This document shows positions 6,792 to 13,683 of a stretch of DNA of 13,683 nucleotides, piece by piece. Below the pieces are notes generated by a model. The model had not been told where the DNA came from, searched no databases, and worked only from the letters and a program-made list of their open reading frames with translations. The DNA is taken from the NCBI GenBank assembly GCA_031275035.1, contig JAISPH010000089.1, positions 1-13,683 on the forward strand, written 5' to 3'. The number at the start of each line of letters is the position of its first letter. The first letter of the stretch is position 1. Origin of the DNA: Treponema sp. Its GTDB lineage: Bacteria; Spirochaetota; Spirochaetia; Treponematales; Breznakiellaceae. The position numbers and the translations under genes were made by a program.

Positions 6792-7763
6792 ATTCAGTTT
6801 GACCAGCTCATAGGCCTTGCTGCCCAAACCAATCCGCGCCCCGTGGTCGATGGTCCGGATCCCGTTTCGGGATTCCATGCGCTGTATCAGGGAGCGGCCG
6901 TCCGGCGCGGCGTACACGAGGTCAACGCAGGCCTGATCCGGCGCCACCGGATCGAGGGATGCAAGGATGCCTATGTCGTGCATGTCGGGGGCCGCCGGAT
7001 TGCCGTTACAGTCGCAGTCCACCGAGAGGCGGTTCATCACATTGATGTAGAGGATCTTACCCTGCAAACTATCCACCACGGACTTTCCCGCCTCGGCCAT
7101 GGAATCGAGGAAGGCGTCTTGATCTCCGCCCCAGAAATTGCGTTTGCTGGTGCCGCCTGAATGGATCCAGCCCTTCCCTTCGGAGGAAGCGATGCCGATG
7201 GAGATGTTTTTTATGGCGCCGCCAAAACCCGCCATGGCGTGGCCTTTAAAATGGGAGATGACCACAAAGTAGTCGTAGTTTTTAAAATGATCGCCGACAA
7301 AATTTTCAGAGAGCCGTGTGCCGCCCCGGACCGGCAGGCTGGCAGAACCGTCCTCATCAAGAATGTCAACCGGCGCTATGGCCGTAAATCCGTGATCCCG
7401 GGCAACCTGCTTGTGAAGGGCCGTGCTTGCCCGTCTTCCGCCGTAGGCGGTGTTAGACTCAACGATGGTTCCCTTTAGCGACTGCACCAGGTCTTTTATC
7501 AGTTCCGGCCGGAGGTAATTGCTGCCCGGCGGCTCGCCGGTGGAGATCTTCACCGCCACCTTGCCGCCCGGCCGCTGTCCCAGGGCATTATAGGCCGCCG
7601 TCAAGCCTGCCGGGCTTATGTCGGCGGTAAAATACACCTTCGAGCCGCCGGATGCCCCGGCTTCTATGGGCGCAGCTGCCGCCGCAGCATCCCGGGCGGG
7701 CAGGGTCTGGGCCTCAAGCTTTCCGGCGCAGCCCGCGAAAACCAGGGCAGATACAAGGGCCAA
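6786..7763 (-). CDS. DUF362 domain lipoprotein (open frame only; signal peptide is in another frame)
   Basis: The intact frame runs from a TTG (7761-7763) to TGA and gives 325 aa. It matches the ferredoxin-less branch of the DUF362 family. Conserved blocks include KVYFTADISPAGL (42-54), KISTGEPPGSNYL (72-84), ESNTAYGGRR (102-111), ISHFKGHAMAGFGGAIKN (169-186) and the cysteine-bearing VDCDCNG (248-254) and DPVAPDQACVDL (271-282). Cys250, Cys252 and Cys279 are candidate metal ligands. Biochemical function of the family is not established as far as I know. The frame opens inside a hydrophobic segment ending in the lipobox FAGC with no basic N-terminus. The missing start is found upstream in another frame (see 7761-7809), so the true gene probably spans 6786-7809 with one extra base. 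It follows the topoisomerase gene by 63 nt and may be co-transcribed with it. Confidence 0.88.
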   Translation of the reverse strand: MALVSALVFAGCAGKLEAQTLPARDAAAAAAPIEAGASGGSKVYFTADISPAGLTAAYNALGQRPGGKVAVKISTGEPPGSNYLRPELIKDLVQSLKGTIVESNTAYGGRRASTALHKQVARDHGFTAIAPVDILDEDGSASLPVRGGTRLSENFVGDHFKNYDYFVVISHFKGHAMAGFGGAIKNISIGIASSEGKGWIHSGGTSKRNFWGGDQDAFLDSMAEAGKSVVDSLQGKILYINVMNRLSVDCDCNGNPAAPDMHDIGILASLDPVAPDQACVDLVYAAPDGRSLIQRMESRNGIRTIDHGARIGLGSKAYELVKLNG

Positions 7764-7809
7764 ACCCGAATACCAGCACCGCCCCTAGAGAAAATCGGTT
7801 CATTTTCAT
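7761..7809 (-). other. Displaced N-terminus of the DUF362 lipoprotein (apparent +1 frameshift)
   Basis: ATG at 7807-7809 has a good Shine-Dalgarno (AGGGAG, 7817-7822, 7-nt spacing) and encodes MKMNRFSLGAVLVFG, a basic then hydrophobic signal-peptide start, through 7765. The next base must be skipped to enter the DUF362 frame at 7763, which continues LALVSALVFAGC. Joined, these make a textbook type II lipoprotein signal of 26 residues before Cys27 and a 340-aa precursor. The DUF362 frame itself has a TAG nine codons upstream of the TTG, so it cannot reach this ATG. The extra base lies in or beside the TTT run at 7762-7764 (AAA on the plus strand). Confidence 0.75.
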
Positions 7810-7872
7810 GGCAAAGCTCCCTAGCCGTGCTTTGTTTTGACACAGAACGTGGAGACCGCTGTTTTTACGCTG

Positions 7873-9909
7873 TCATATATCGTTCACCAGGTTCTTCATG
7901 ATATAGTCCCGGCGTTCCGGCGTATTCTTGCCCATATAGAACGTAAGCACCTGGGGAACTACCTTGAGGGTGTTCACCGACACCGGCACCAGGCGTATAT
8001 CCTCGCCGATAAACTGGCCGAATTCCTTGGGGCTGATCTCCCCCAGCCCCTTAAAGCGGGTTACCTCGCTCTGGCTTCCCAGGGCCCCCAGGGCCTCATC
8101 CCGTTCCTTTTCATTATAACAGTACCGGGTCTCCTTTTTTGTCCGGACCCGGAAGAGGGGGGTCTCCAGAATAAAGACCCGACCGCCGGTGACCAGTTCC
8201 TCAAAATAGGAAAGGAAAAAGGTCAGGAGCAGGTTCCTGATATGGAAACCGTCAAAGTCCGCATCGGTGGCGATTACGACCCGGGCGTACCGGAGCCCCT
8301 CCACATCATTTTCGATCCCCAGGGCCATCATCATATTGTATAGTTCCTCGTTCTTGTAGATGGCCGCCCTTTTTTTGCTGTACACGTTTTCGATCTTTCC
8401 CCGAAGGCTAAAAATAGCCTGGGTCATTACATCCCGGCTCGAGACCATGGAACCCGCGGCGGAGTCCCCTTCGGTAATAAAAATGGTGGAATATTCCCCC
8501 TTTTCCCCGTCTTCAAGATGGTACTTACAATCCTTGAGTTTGGGAATTTTAAGGGCTATCTTCTTGGCCGCTTCCCGGGCTTCCTTTTTAACAACGTTCA
8601 GCTCGGTCCGCAGTTTTTCATTGGCCACGATCTTCAGTTCCAGCTTCTTGGCCGCCTCCTGGTTTTTATGGAGCCAGTCCTCCACCGCGCTCTTGGTCTC
8701 CTGCACCACCCAGGTTCGGATATCCGAATTACCCAGCTTGTTTTTCGTCTGGCTCTCAAAGACCGGGCTCTTCAGTTTTACCGCCACCGCGGCGATGGAG
8801 CCTTCCCGGATATCTTCGCTGCGGTAATCTTTTTTAAAATAGGCCTGGATCCCCTTGAGGAACCCCTCTTTAAAGGCCGAAAGGTGGCTTCCGCCGTCGG
8901 AGGTAAACTGGCCGTTCACAAAGGAGAAATACTCTTCCCCGTAATTATTGGTATGGGTAAAGGCGAATTCGATCCGGTCCCCCTTGTAGTAACCAATGGG
9001 ATAGATACACTCCTCCCCGGTTTCCTCGCTCAGGAGATCAAAGAGCCCCCGCTGGGACACATAGGACTTGCCGTTTAAAGAGAGGGTAAGTCCCGTGTTA
9101 AGGTAGGTGTAGTTCAGGATCCGCCGTTCAATAAATTCCAGGTTGAATTCATAGTCCCCAAAGATATCCCGGTCCGGGGTAAACTCCACATAGGTCCCGT
9201 TTTTCTGTTTGTTCTTTAGTTTTCCCTTCCGCTCGCTCTTGAGGGCTCCCCGTTCAAACACGGCCTCGGCGAAGTCCCCGTCCCGGATCGACGCCACCCG
9301 GAAATGGGAGGACAGGGCATTCACCGCCTTGGTCCCCACCCCGTTAAGGCCCACGGAAAACTGAAACACATCGTCGTTGTACTTGGCCCCGGTATTGATC
9401 ACCGAAACACATTCCACCAGTTTCCCCAGGGGAATCCCCCGGCCAAAATCCCGGACCTTGACGATGGGCGACCCCGGCTGCCCGCTGTCCTTTATCTCCA
9501 CCTCGATCAACTTGCCGTTTCCCATGATATATTCATCTACGCCGTTATCGATAATTTCTTTAAGCAGCACGTAGATTCCGTCATCGGGATTCGAGCCGTC
9601 TCCCAGGCGGCCGATATACATACCGGTCCGCAGGCGGATATGTTCCAGGGAGGAAAGGGTCTTGATCTTGGATTCATCGTAGACCGCCGTTTCCTGGGCG
9701 GAGGAAGGGGCCGCCCTTTCTTTGGCCGGCGCGGGGGGTGTCTTGGGGGCCGCGGTCCGGGATATTGCCTGCCCGGCGCGTTCCCGCGCCGCCGTTTTTA
9801 CCGGCGCCGCCTTGGCCGGGGCCGGTTTTTTAAGGGCCCCCGGCCCGGCGGCCTTTTGCGGTCCCTGGGTCCCCTTAGCCGCGCCGGTTCTTTCAATTTT
9901 TGCTGCCAT
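7873..9909 (-). CDS. parE: Type IIA DNA topoisomerase subunit B (ParE/GyrB-like)
   Basis: ATPase subunit of a topoisomerase IV or gyrase, 678 aa. Residues 1 to about 75 are a low-complexity Ala/Pro/Lys/Arg-rich extension; the conserved enzyme starts near Tyr77. GHKL ATPase features are Glu118 and Asn122 in KEIIDNGVDE, RDFGRGIP (153-160) and GLNGVGTKAVNALS (187-200). QTKNKLGN (387-394) supplies the transducer-domain lysine that contacts ATP. The TOPRIM domain has EGDSAAGS (480-487) and DADFDG (549-554), then RFKGLGEI (618-625). The core of about 600 aa lacks the long insertion of E. coli GyrB, which favours ParE; gyrase cannot be excluded without locating the A subunit, which is not in this window. 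ATG lies 6 nt after the stop of the coiled-coil gene, with only a weak AGG ribosome site, so translation is likely coupled. Confidence 0.93.
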   Translation of the reverse strand: MAAKIERTGAAKGTQGPQKAAGPGALKKPAPAKAAPVKTAARERAGQAISRTAAPKTPPAPAKERAAPSSAQETAVYDESKIKTLSSLEHIRLRTGMYIGRLGDGSNPDDGIYVLLKEIIDNGVDEYIMGNGKLIEVEIKDSGQPGSPIVKVRDFGRGIPLGKLVECVSVINTGAKYNDDVFQFSVGLNGVGTKAVNALSSHFRVASIRDGDFAEAVFERGALKSERKGKLKNKQKNGTYVEFTPDRDIFGDYEFNLEFIERRILNYTYLNTGLTLSLNGKSYVSQRGLFDLLSEETGEECIYPIGYYKGDRIEFAFTHTNNYGEEYFSFVNGQFTSDGGSHLSAFKEGFLKGIQAYFKKDYRSEDIREGSIAAVAVKLKSPVFESQTKNKLGNSDIRTWVVQETKSAVEDWLHKNQEAAKKLELKIVANEKLRTELNVVKKEAREAAKKIALKIPKLKDCKYHLEDGEKGEYSTIFITEGDSAAGSMVSSRDVMTQAIFSLRGKIENVYSKKRAAIYKNEELYNMMMALGIENDVEGLRYARVVIATDADFDGFHIRNLLLTFFLSYFEELVTGGRVFILETPLFRVRTKKETRYCYNEKERDEALGALGSQSEVTRFKGLGEISPKEFGQFIGEDIRLVPVSVNTLKVVPQVLTFYMGKNTPERRDYIMKNLVNDI

Positions 9910-9915
9910 AATTAC

Positions 9916-11094
9916 CTATACTTCCATCAATTCCTGAATACGGCGGTTTGATTCCTCAATATGACGTTCCAACTCGCCTATGGCCTCATTGCTCACGGCG
10001 ATCCGCTGCCTGTGGGCCTCAATGGTTTTTTCCATCTTTGCTATCTCGTCCCGCTCCTCATCAATGGCCAGAGAGGCCTTGAGCTTCTCTATGCTTTTAT
10101 CGTACTCCCCGATAGTGTTCCGCAACTGCTTGATCTTATCCAGAGCCAGCCTGTCCTCATCGGTCAGCAGGGAGGCAGGGCCCTTTTCCAAAACGCCAAT
10201 GGCGCCGCCCGCGACGACCTCGCCGATAACACCGATGGCGGCGGCGTCTTCGGCGATCCTCCCGCCATAGCGCAGATACAGGGAACGGAGCTGTTCCCGG
10301 GAATGGGCGATATGCCGCTCCAGGGAATGGGTCCGTTTAGCCGCCCCCCCCTCGGCGCCAAAGGAGTCGCCGATCTTACGGCGCTCATTTCTTAGTACAT
10401 TCAAGGAGGCATTCTGTTCCAAAACCCTCTGACGGATGCCGTCTATTTCTCCCCATACGCTGAGGACCCCCGGATTGGCGATAGCTTCCCGGGAACCGGC
10501 GGAACTGAATTTTTCCCCCACGGCCAGATAGATCCGTTGTAAATTACCCTGGTTTTTCCCCAAAAAAGAACGAATTACCATGCCCTGGGCGCTTTTTCCA
10601 ATCCAGGTAAATACATTATTCTGATTCCCGTCCTCAAGTTCCTCCAGGCGGTTCTCCAGGGATTTGATCTTAGGGACCAGGCCCTCTATTTGCCGTCTAA
10701 AGGGTTCGGTAAAATCCGAAAAACCGGGGTCCTCCAGGAGGAGTTCCCCCAAACGGGTGTATAATTGGGATAATTCCCTTGCATCTTCGGCATTATGCTG
10801 TTCTTTCCTGAATATACCCTCCTCCAGTTCCCTTAAACGAAGGGCATCGGCCTCTATTGATTTTATATATTCCTCGGAATCCGCTATTTCTTTGAGGATC
10901 CGGCGGTATTCGGCCAGATCCTCCAAAGAAGAGGGGTCCCCCGAAGTCCCGGTTAGCGCTTCCCGGGCATCGGCGCTGCCATCAATCCGCAGCAGAAGAG
11001 TTTTTCCCAGGTCTTCCAGTATCAGGTCAATGGCTTGCAGGTCTTCCCGCTTTTTTCCATCCAATTCCCTAATGGTTTTTCTTCTTTCATCCAT
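9916..11094 (-). CDS. Coiled-coil protein of unknown function, upstream of the topoisomerase B gene
   Basis: I do not recognise a named family. From ATG 11092-11094 the protein has 392 aa, acidic and mostly helical. Heptad-like charged segments cover about the first 160 residues and the last 90. The middle holds a less charged block with FTWIGKSAQGMVIRSFLG and a Gly/Ala-rich stretch, AAIGVIGEVVAGGAIGVL, which could be a short hydrophobic hairpin. No signal peptide or clear membrane anchor is seen. An in-frame ATG at 11116-11118 and a TTG at 11128-11130 are possible longer starts, but both fall inside the apparent promoter (11101-11130); none of the three has a good ribosome site. The stop lies 6 nt before the topoisomerase ATG, so the two proteins are made from one mRNA and may act together in DNA topology or segregation (inference only). 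Confidence 0.75.
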   Translation of the reverse strand: MDERRKTIRELDGKKREDLQAIDLILEDLGKTLLLRIDGSADAREALTGTSGDPSSLEDLAEYRRILKEIADSEEYIKSIEADALRLRELEEGIFRKEQHNAEDARELSQLYTRLGELLLEDPGFSDFTEPFRRQIEGLVPKIKSLENRLEELEDGNQNNVFTWIGKSAQGMVIRSFLGKNQGNLQRIYLAVGEKFSSAGSREAIANPGVLSVWGEIDGIRQRVLEQNASLNVLRNERRKIGDSFGAEGGAAKRTHSLERHIAHSREQLRSLYLRYGGRIAEDAAAIGVIGEVVAGGAIGVLEKGPASLLTDEDRLALDKIKQLRNTIGEYDKSIEKLKASLAIDEERDEIAKMEKTIEAHRQRIAVSNEAIGELERHIEESNRRIQELMEV

Positions 11095-11100
11095 GTTTTT

Positions 11101-11130
11101 ACTATACGATAAAGACATTTTTCTTGACAA
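11101..11130 (-). promoter_or_regulatory. Promoter of the coiled-coil/topoisomerase operon
   Basis: On the minus strand TTGTCA (11125-11130) and TATAGT (11101-11106) are separated by 18 bp. The -10 box ends 6 nt before ATG 11092-11094, the same geometry as the promoter at 6142-6171. The predicted start point coincides with the ATG, pointing to a leaderless mRNA. The divergent EF-G-like gene starts about 100 nt away on the other strand. Confidence 0.55.
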
Positions 11131-11159
11131 TCCGCCAAGACCGCTTCATCATGATTATA

Positions 11160-11188
11160 TTCAAAGGGCTGAAATTATTCTATATATA
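11160..11188 (+). promoter_or_regulatory. Possible promoter of the EF-G-like gene
   Basis: TTCAAA (11160-11165) and TATATA (11183-11188) with a 17-bp spacer lie in the short divergent region. The long TATATATATA run allows several alternative -10 choices, so the exact box is uncertain. Two AAGGAG ribosome-site copies (11209-11214 and 11216-11221) follow, the second 6 nt before the ATG, which indicates efficient translation. Confidence 0.35.
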
Positions 11189-11227
11189 TAAGAATCATCT
11201 ATCACTTCAAGGAGAAAGGAGAATTGT

Positions 11228-13321
11228 ATGAGTTACACCACGGATCTTATCAAAAATGTCTCTATTGCCGGTCATGGGGGGACCGGCAAGACTACCCTTT
11301 TTGAACGGCTGCTTTTTGCGGGGGGTGTAATTCCCAAACCCGAGACCATCGAATCGGGCAAAACCGTTGGGGATTCAAGCCCGGAAGAAATCGAGCGGAA
11401 GATTTCGATCCATGCGGCTTTAGCTCATATTGAACGAAAGGGAAAGAAGATCAATATCTTTGATACCCCCGGTTCTTCGGATTTTACCGGGGACGTTATT
11501 TTAAGCTTCCGGGCCGCGGAATTTGCCCTCCTTACCGTGGACAGCCGTGCGGGGGTACAGATCGAGACCATCAAACTCTGGAGGAACCTGGAGGGCCGGA
11601 ACAAGCCCCGGGGAATTTTTATTACGAAAATGGATGATGAACGGGCGGATTTTGCCCGGACCCTGGGGGATATTAAAGAAAAATTCAAAGCGGACCCCGT
11701 GCCCTTTACCCTGCCCATGGGGGCCGGCCCCAATTATAAGGGTGTTATTGATGTGTTGAACGAAAAGGCCTATTTTGTCCAGGAAAACGCCGGCGATGCG
11801 CCGGAAAAAGAAGGGCCCATCCCCGCGGAATACGAGAAGGAGGCCGCCGCGGCCCGGGAACGGCTCATCGAGGCCGCCGCCGAGGGAGACGACGCCCTGA
11901 TGGAGCAATATATTGAGAAGGGGGCCCTGGACGCCGAAGAAATTCACCGGGGGCTTATTGAGGCCCTGGCGGAAAACAAGTACGTCCCCGCCTTTGCCGG
12001 GGTCGCGCTGCGGAATTCCGGGCTTATCCCCTTCCTGGAATTTATGGCCGACATCGGCCCCAGCCCGGGGAGCGCCAAGGATACCGCCCTGGACTCGGCG
12101 GGGGCCGCCCGGGAAATCCCCATCGATCCCGGCAAGCCCCTGGCGGCCCTGGTGGTTAAGACCAGCTACGATCAATTTTCGGGGAAACTCTCCTGGATCA
12201 AGGTGATCCAGGGGAAGCTGGCCGCCGACTCCGAGGCCTTGAATGTGTCGGAAAACAAAAAAGAGCGGATCGGGAAACTCTATACCTGCCAGGGGAAGAA
12301 ACTTGAGGAAGTCCGGGAACTCTATGCGGGGGATGTGGGGATCGTGGCAAAGTCCGCCACCCTAAAAACCAACGACACCCTCACCGCCGGAGATGCCTCC
12401 CTCAACTTTGTCCACCTTAGGCTCCCCGAGCCGGTTCATTCCGTGGCGGTAAACGCGGCGGCCAAGAAGGATGATGATAAGCTGGGCGAGTTCTTGCTCA
12501 GAGCCACCGAAGAGGACAAGACCTTCCGGTATGTTTTTAACACCGAAACCAAGGAAACGATGATCTCCGGCATGGGGGAACTCCAGGTGAACATCATCCT
12601 GGATAAGATCAGGCAGAACCAGAAGATCGAGGTGGAAACCCATATCCCCCGGGTGGCCTACCGGGAAACGATCACCAAAAAGGCCTCCGCGGAGTACACC
12701 CACAAGAAGCAGACCGGGGGCCACGGCCAATACGGCAAGGTGGTGCTGGAAATAGCCCCCCTGCCCCGGGGGGAGGGGTACAATTTTATCAATGCCATCT
12801 TTGGCGGGGCGGTTCCCAAGAACTACATCCCCGGGGTTGAAAAGGGCATCGCGGAAGGCATGGACCGGGGCACCATGGCGGGTTATCCCGTGGTGGACGT
12901 GGAAGTAAAAATCGTGGACGGCAAGTACCACCCGGTGGATTCCTCGGAACTCTCCTTTAAACTGGCCTCCCGCAACGCCTTCCGGGAGGCGATGAAACAG
13001 GCCAGCCCCACCCTTCTGGAACCGATCTCGAATTTAACGGTCTTTGTGGAAGATAAATACCTGGGGGATGTCATGTCCGACCTTTCCGGCAAACGGGGAA
13101 AGATCCTGGGCCAGTCCTCCGTGGGGGGGGGGATCGAAGAGATCCGGGCCCAGGTACCCCAGGCGGAACTGCTGCGCTACTCCATTGACCTTAGGTCCAT
13201 CACCAGCGGCACCGGTTCATTCAGCGTGGAATTCGACCACTACGCCCCCATATCCGGCAAGATCGCCGATGAGGTAATCAAGGCCGCCCAGGCCTTCCGG
13301 GTGAAGGAGGAAGAGGAGTAG
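11228..13321 (+). CDS. EF-G-like GTPase (EF-G2 type paralogue of elongation factor G)
   Basis: 697 aa with the full five-domain EF-G layout. The GTPase domain has P-loop GHGGTGKTT (15-23), switch region SSPEEIERKISI (50-61), G3 DTPGSSDF (79-86) and G4 TKMD (133-136). In canonical EF-G the G3 motif is DTPGHVDF with a catalytic His and G4 is NKMD; here these are Ser83 and Thr133. Domain II starts near 303. The hallmark domain IV block KKQTGGHGQYG (493-503) and the motif DSSELSFKLASRNAF (571-585) are intact, as is the domain V segment ISNLTVFVEDKYLGDVMSDL (600-619). The pattern resembles Thermus thermophilus EF-G-2, which also deviates at these points, rather than the housekeeping FusA usually found in the str operon. 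No ribosomal-protein or tuf gene lies nearby, which fits a paralogue. Role in translation is uncertain: alternative translocase, ribosome recycling or a stress function. Tandem AAGGAG sites precede the ATG. Confidence 0.93.
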   Translation: MSYTTDLIKNVSIAGHGGTGKTTLFERLLFAGGVIPKPETIESGKTVGDSSPEEIERKISIHAALAHIERKGKKINIFDTPGSSDFTGDVILSFRAAEFALLTVDSRAGVQIETIKLWRNLEGRNKPRGIFITKMDDERADFARTLGDIKEKFKADPVPFTLPMGAGPNYKGVIDVLNEKAYFVQENAGDAPEKEGPIPAEYEKEAAAARERLIEAAAEGDDALMEQYIEKGALDAEEIHRGLIEALAENKYVPAFAGVALRNSGLIPFLEFMADIGPSPGSAKDTALDSAGAAREIPIDPGKPLAALVVKTSYDQFSGKLSWIKVIQGKLAADSEALNVSENKKERIGKLYTCQGKKLEEVRELYAGDVGIVAKSATLKTNDTLTAGDASLNFVHLRLPEPVHSVAVNAAAKKDDDKLGEFLLRATEEDKTFRYVFNTETKETMISGMGELQVNIILDKIRQNQKIEVETHIPRVAYRETITKKASAEYTHKKQTGGHGQYGKVVLEIAPLPRGEGYNFINAIFGGAVPKNYIPGVEKGIAEGMDRGTMAGYPVVDVEVKIVDGKYHPVDSSELSFKLASRNAFREAMKQASPTLLEPISNLTVFVEDKYLGDVMSDLSGKRGKILGQSSVGGGIEEIRAQVPQAELLRYSIDLRSITSGTGSFSVEFDHYAPISGKIADEVIKAAQAFRVKEEEE

Positions 13322-13331
13322 GCCGTCAACA

Positions 13332-13351
13332 AGCCCGCCGGCGGGCGGGCT
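13332..13351 (+). terminator. GC-rich hairpin after the EF-G-like gene
   Basis: AGCCCGCC-GGCG-GGCGGGCT forms a perfect 8-bp stem with a tetraloop, 10 nt after the stop codon. The following bases (AAACTTGACC) give no U tract, so it is either a U-less terminator or a 3'-end protecting hairpin. Confidence 0.55.
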
Positions 13352-13383
13352 AAACTTGACCTACCGATACGGATGAAGATAAA

Positions 13384-13416
13384 AACCGCCCTTGTACCTG
13401 TTGTATCTTTGCGGTT
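13384..13416 (-). terminator. Possible terminator of the citrate synthase gene
   Basis: Read on the minus strand, AACCGC and GCGGTT form a 6-bp stem around a 21-nt loop, directly followed by a short T run. It lies about 80 nt past the citrate synthase stop. The large loop makes this a weak call. Confidence 0.3.
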
Positions 13417-13496
13417 AAAATTCCGGTATTTGTCCGCGGAAATAGTAAGAATTATTCGGTGAATCTGTTCGTGTGGTCCGTGGTCCTATTATTTAT

Positions 13497-13683
13497 TCAG
13501 CGATCCTCCAGGGGCGTATAGTCCAGCCGCTTTTGCACGCACTTGTACGCGGGGCGGATGATCCGGCCCCCGGAGATGATCTCTTCCATGCGATGGGCGC
13601 ACCAGCCCGCTACCCGGCTGACCGCGAAGAGGGGGGTGAATAGCTCCGTGGGGATGCCCAGCATTTTGTAGACAAAACCGGAA
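13497..13683 (-). CDS. gltA: Citrate synthase, C-terminal 61 residues (cut by the window edge)
   Basis: The minus strand reads SGFVYKMLGIPTELFTPLFA then VSRVAGWCAHRMEEIISGG and ends KRLDYTPLEDR before TGA at 13497-13499. This is the conserved end of citrate synthase, which condenses acetyl-CoA and oxaloacetate. The visible SR in AVSRVAGW corresponds to the family arginine that binds citrate carboxylate. The catalytic Asp (in the DFYSG motif) would lie just outside the window, before the first visible Ser. Methylcitrate synthase shares this region, so the exact substrate is not fixed by this fragment. It is transcribed toward the EF-G-like gene, with 175 nt between the stops. Confidence 0.92.
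   Translation of the reverse strand, partial: SGFVYKMLGIPTELFTPLFAVSRVAGWCAHRMEEIISGGRIIRPAYKCVQKRLDYTPLEDR

Noticed and set aside
11501..12175. 224-codon open frame on the minus strand inside the EF-G-like gene
   Set aside because: It is antisense to an unambiguous EF-G-like coding sequence, Gly and Pro-rich, with no recognisable domain.
1..13683. Mobile element, CRISPR array, defence island or RNA gene
   Set aside because: No transposase, integrase, regularly spaced repeats, Cas or restriction proteins, or tRNA cloverleaf were found; the single PD-(D/E)XK-like protein is not enough to call a defence system.

Overview
The window looks like a chromosomal segment of a spirochaete, most likely a Treponema of moderate GC content. 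This is inferred from protein style rather than proven. The pointers are a sugar-binding protein with a GGGQ-type mature start, a DUF3782-like PD-(D/E)XK protein of a kind I associate with Treponema genomes, an EF-G-like second translocase paralogue and a ParE-like topoisomerase B subunit. Codon and base use is uniform across the genes, and I see no insertion sequence, phage gene, integrase, CRISPR array, tRNA or rRNA.

Region 1 (10-4471, minus strand) is one carbohydrate ABC-transporter operon. Its order of transcription is substrate-binding protein, double-domain ATPase, permease, permease. A consensus-like promoter and two operator-like inverted repeats lie upstream of the binding-protein gene. 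A strong GC hairpin sits between the binding-protein and ATPase genes, where it could set the usual excess of binding protein over membrane components. The layout matches four-gene systems of the YtfQRT-YjfF type. The substrate cannot be read from the sequence.

Region 2 (4472-4815) is a divergent, very AT-rich intergenic region separating the transporter from a glutamate dehydrogenase gene (4816-6075, plus). That gene is followed by a small nuclease-fold protein with a coiled-coil heptad repeat (6178-6735, plus).

Region 3 (6786-11130, minus strand) holds a coiled-coil protein of unknown function, then a ParE/GyrB-like topoisomerase subunit starting 6 nt after it, then a DUF362 lipoprotein whose signal peptide is split by an apparent +1 frameshift.

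Region 4 (11228-13683) holds an EF-G-like GTPase on the plus strand and, convergent with it, the C-terminal end of a citrate synthase cut by the window edge.

Most of this is ordinary core and transport biology, and I found no clear new multi-gene system. The points most worth a second look are the split signal peptide of the DUF362 gene, two promoters with matching geometry whose -10 box ends exactly 6 nt before an in-frame ATG (possible leaderless mRNAs), the coiled-coil gene tightly coupled to the topoisomerase gene, and the altered GTPase motifs of the EF-G-like protein.
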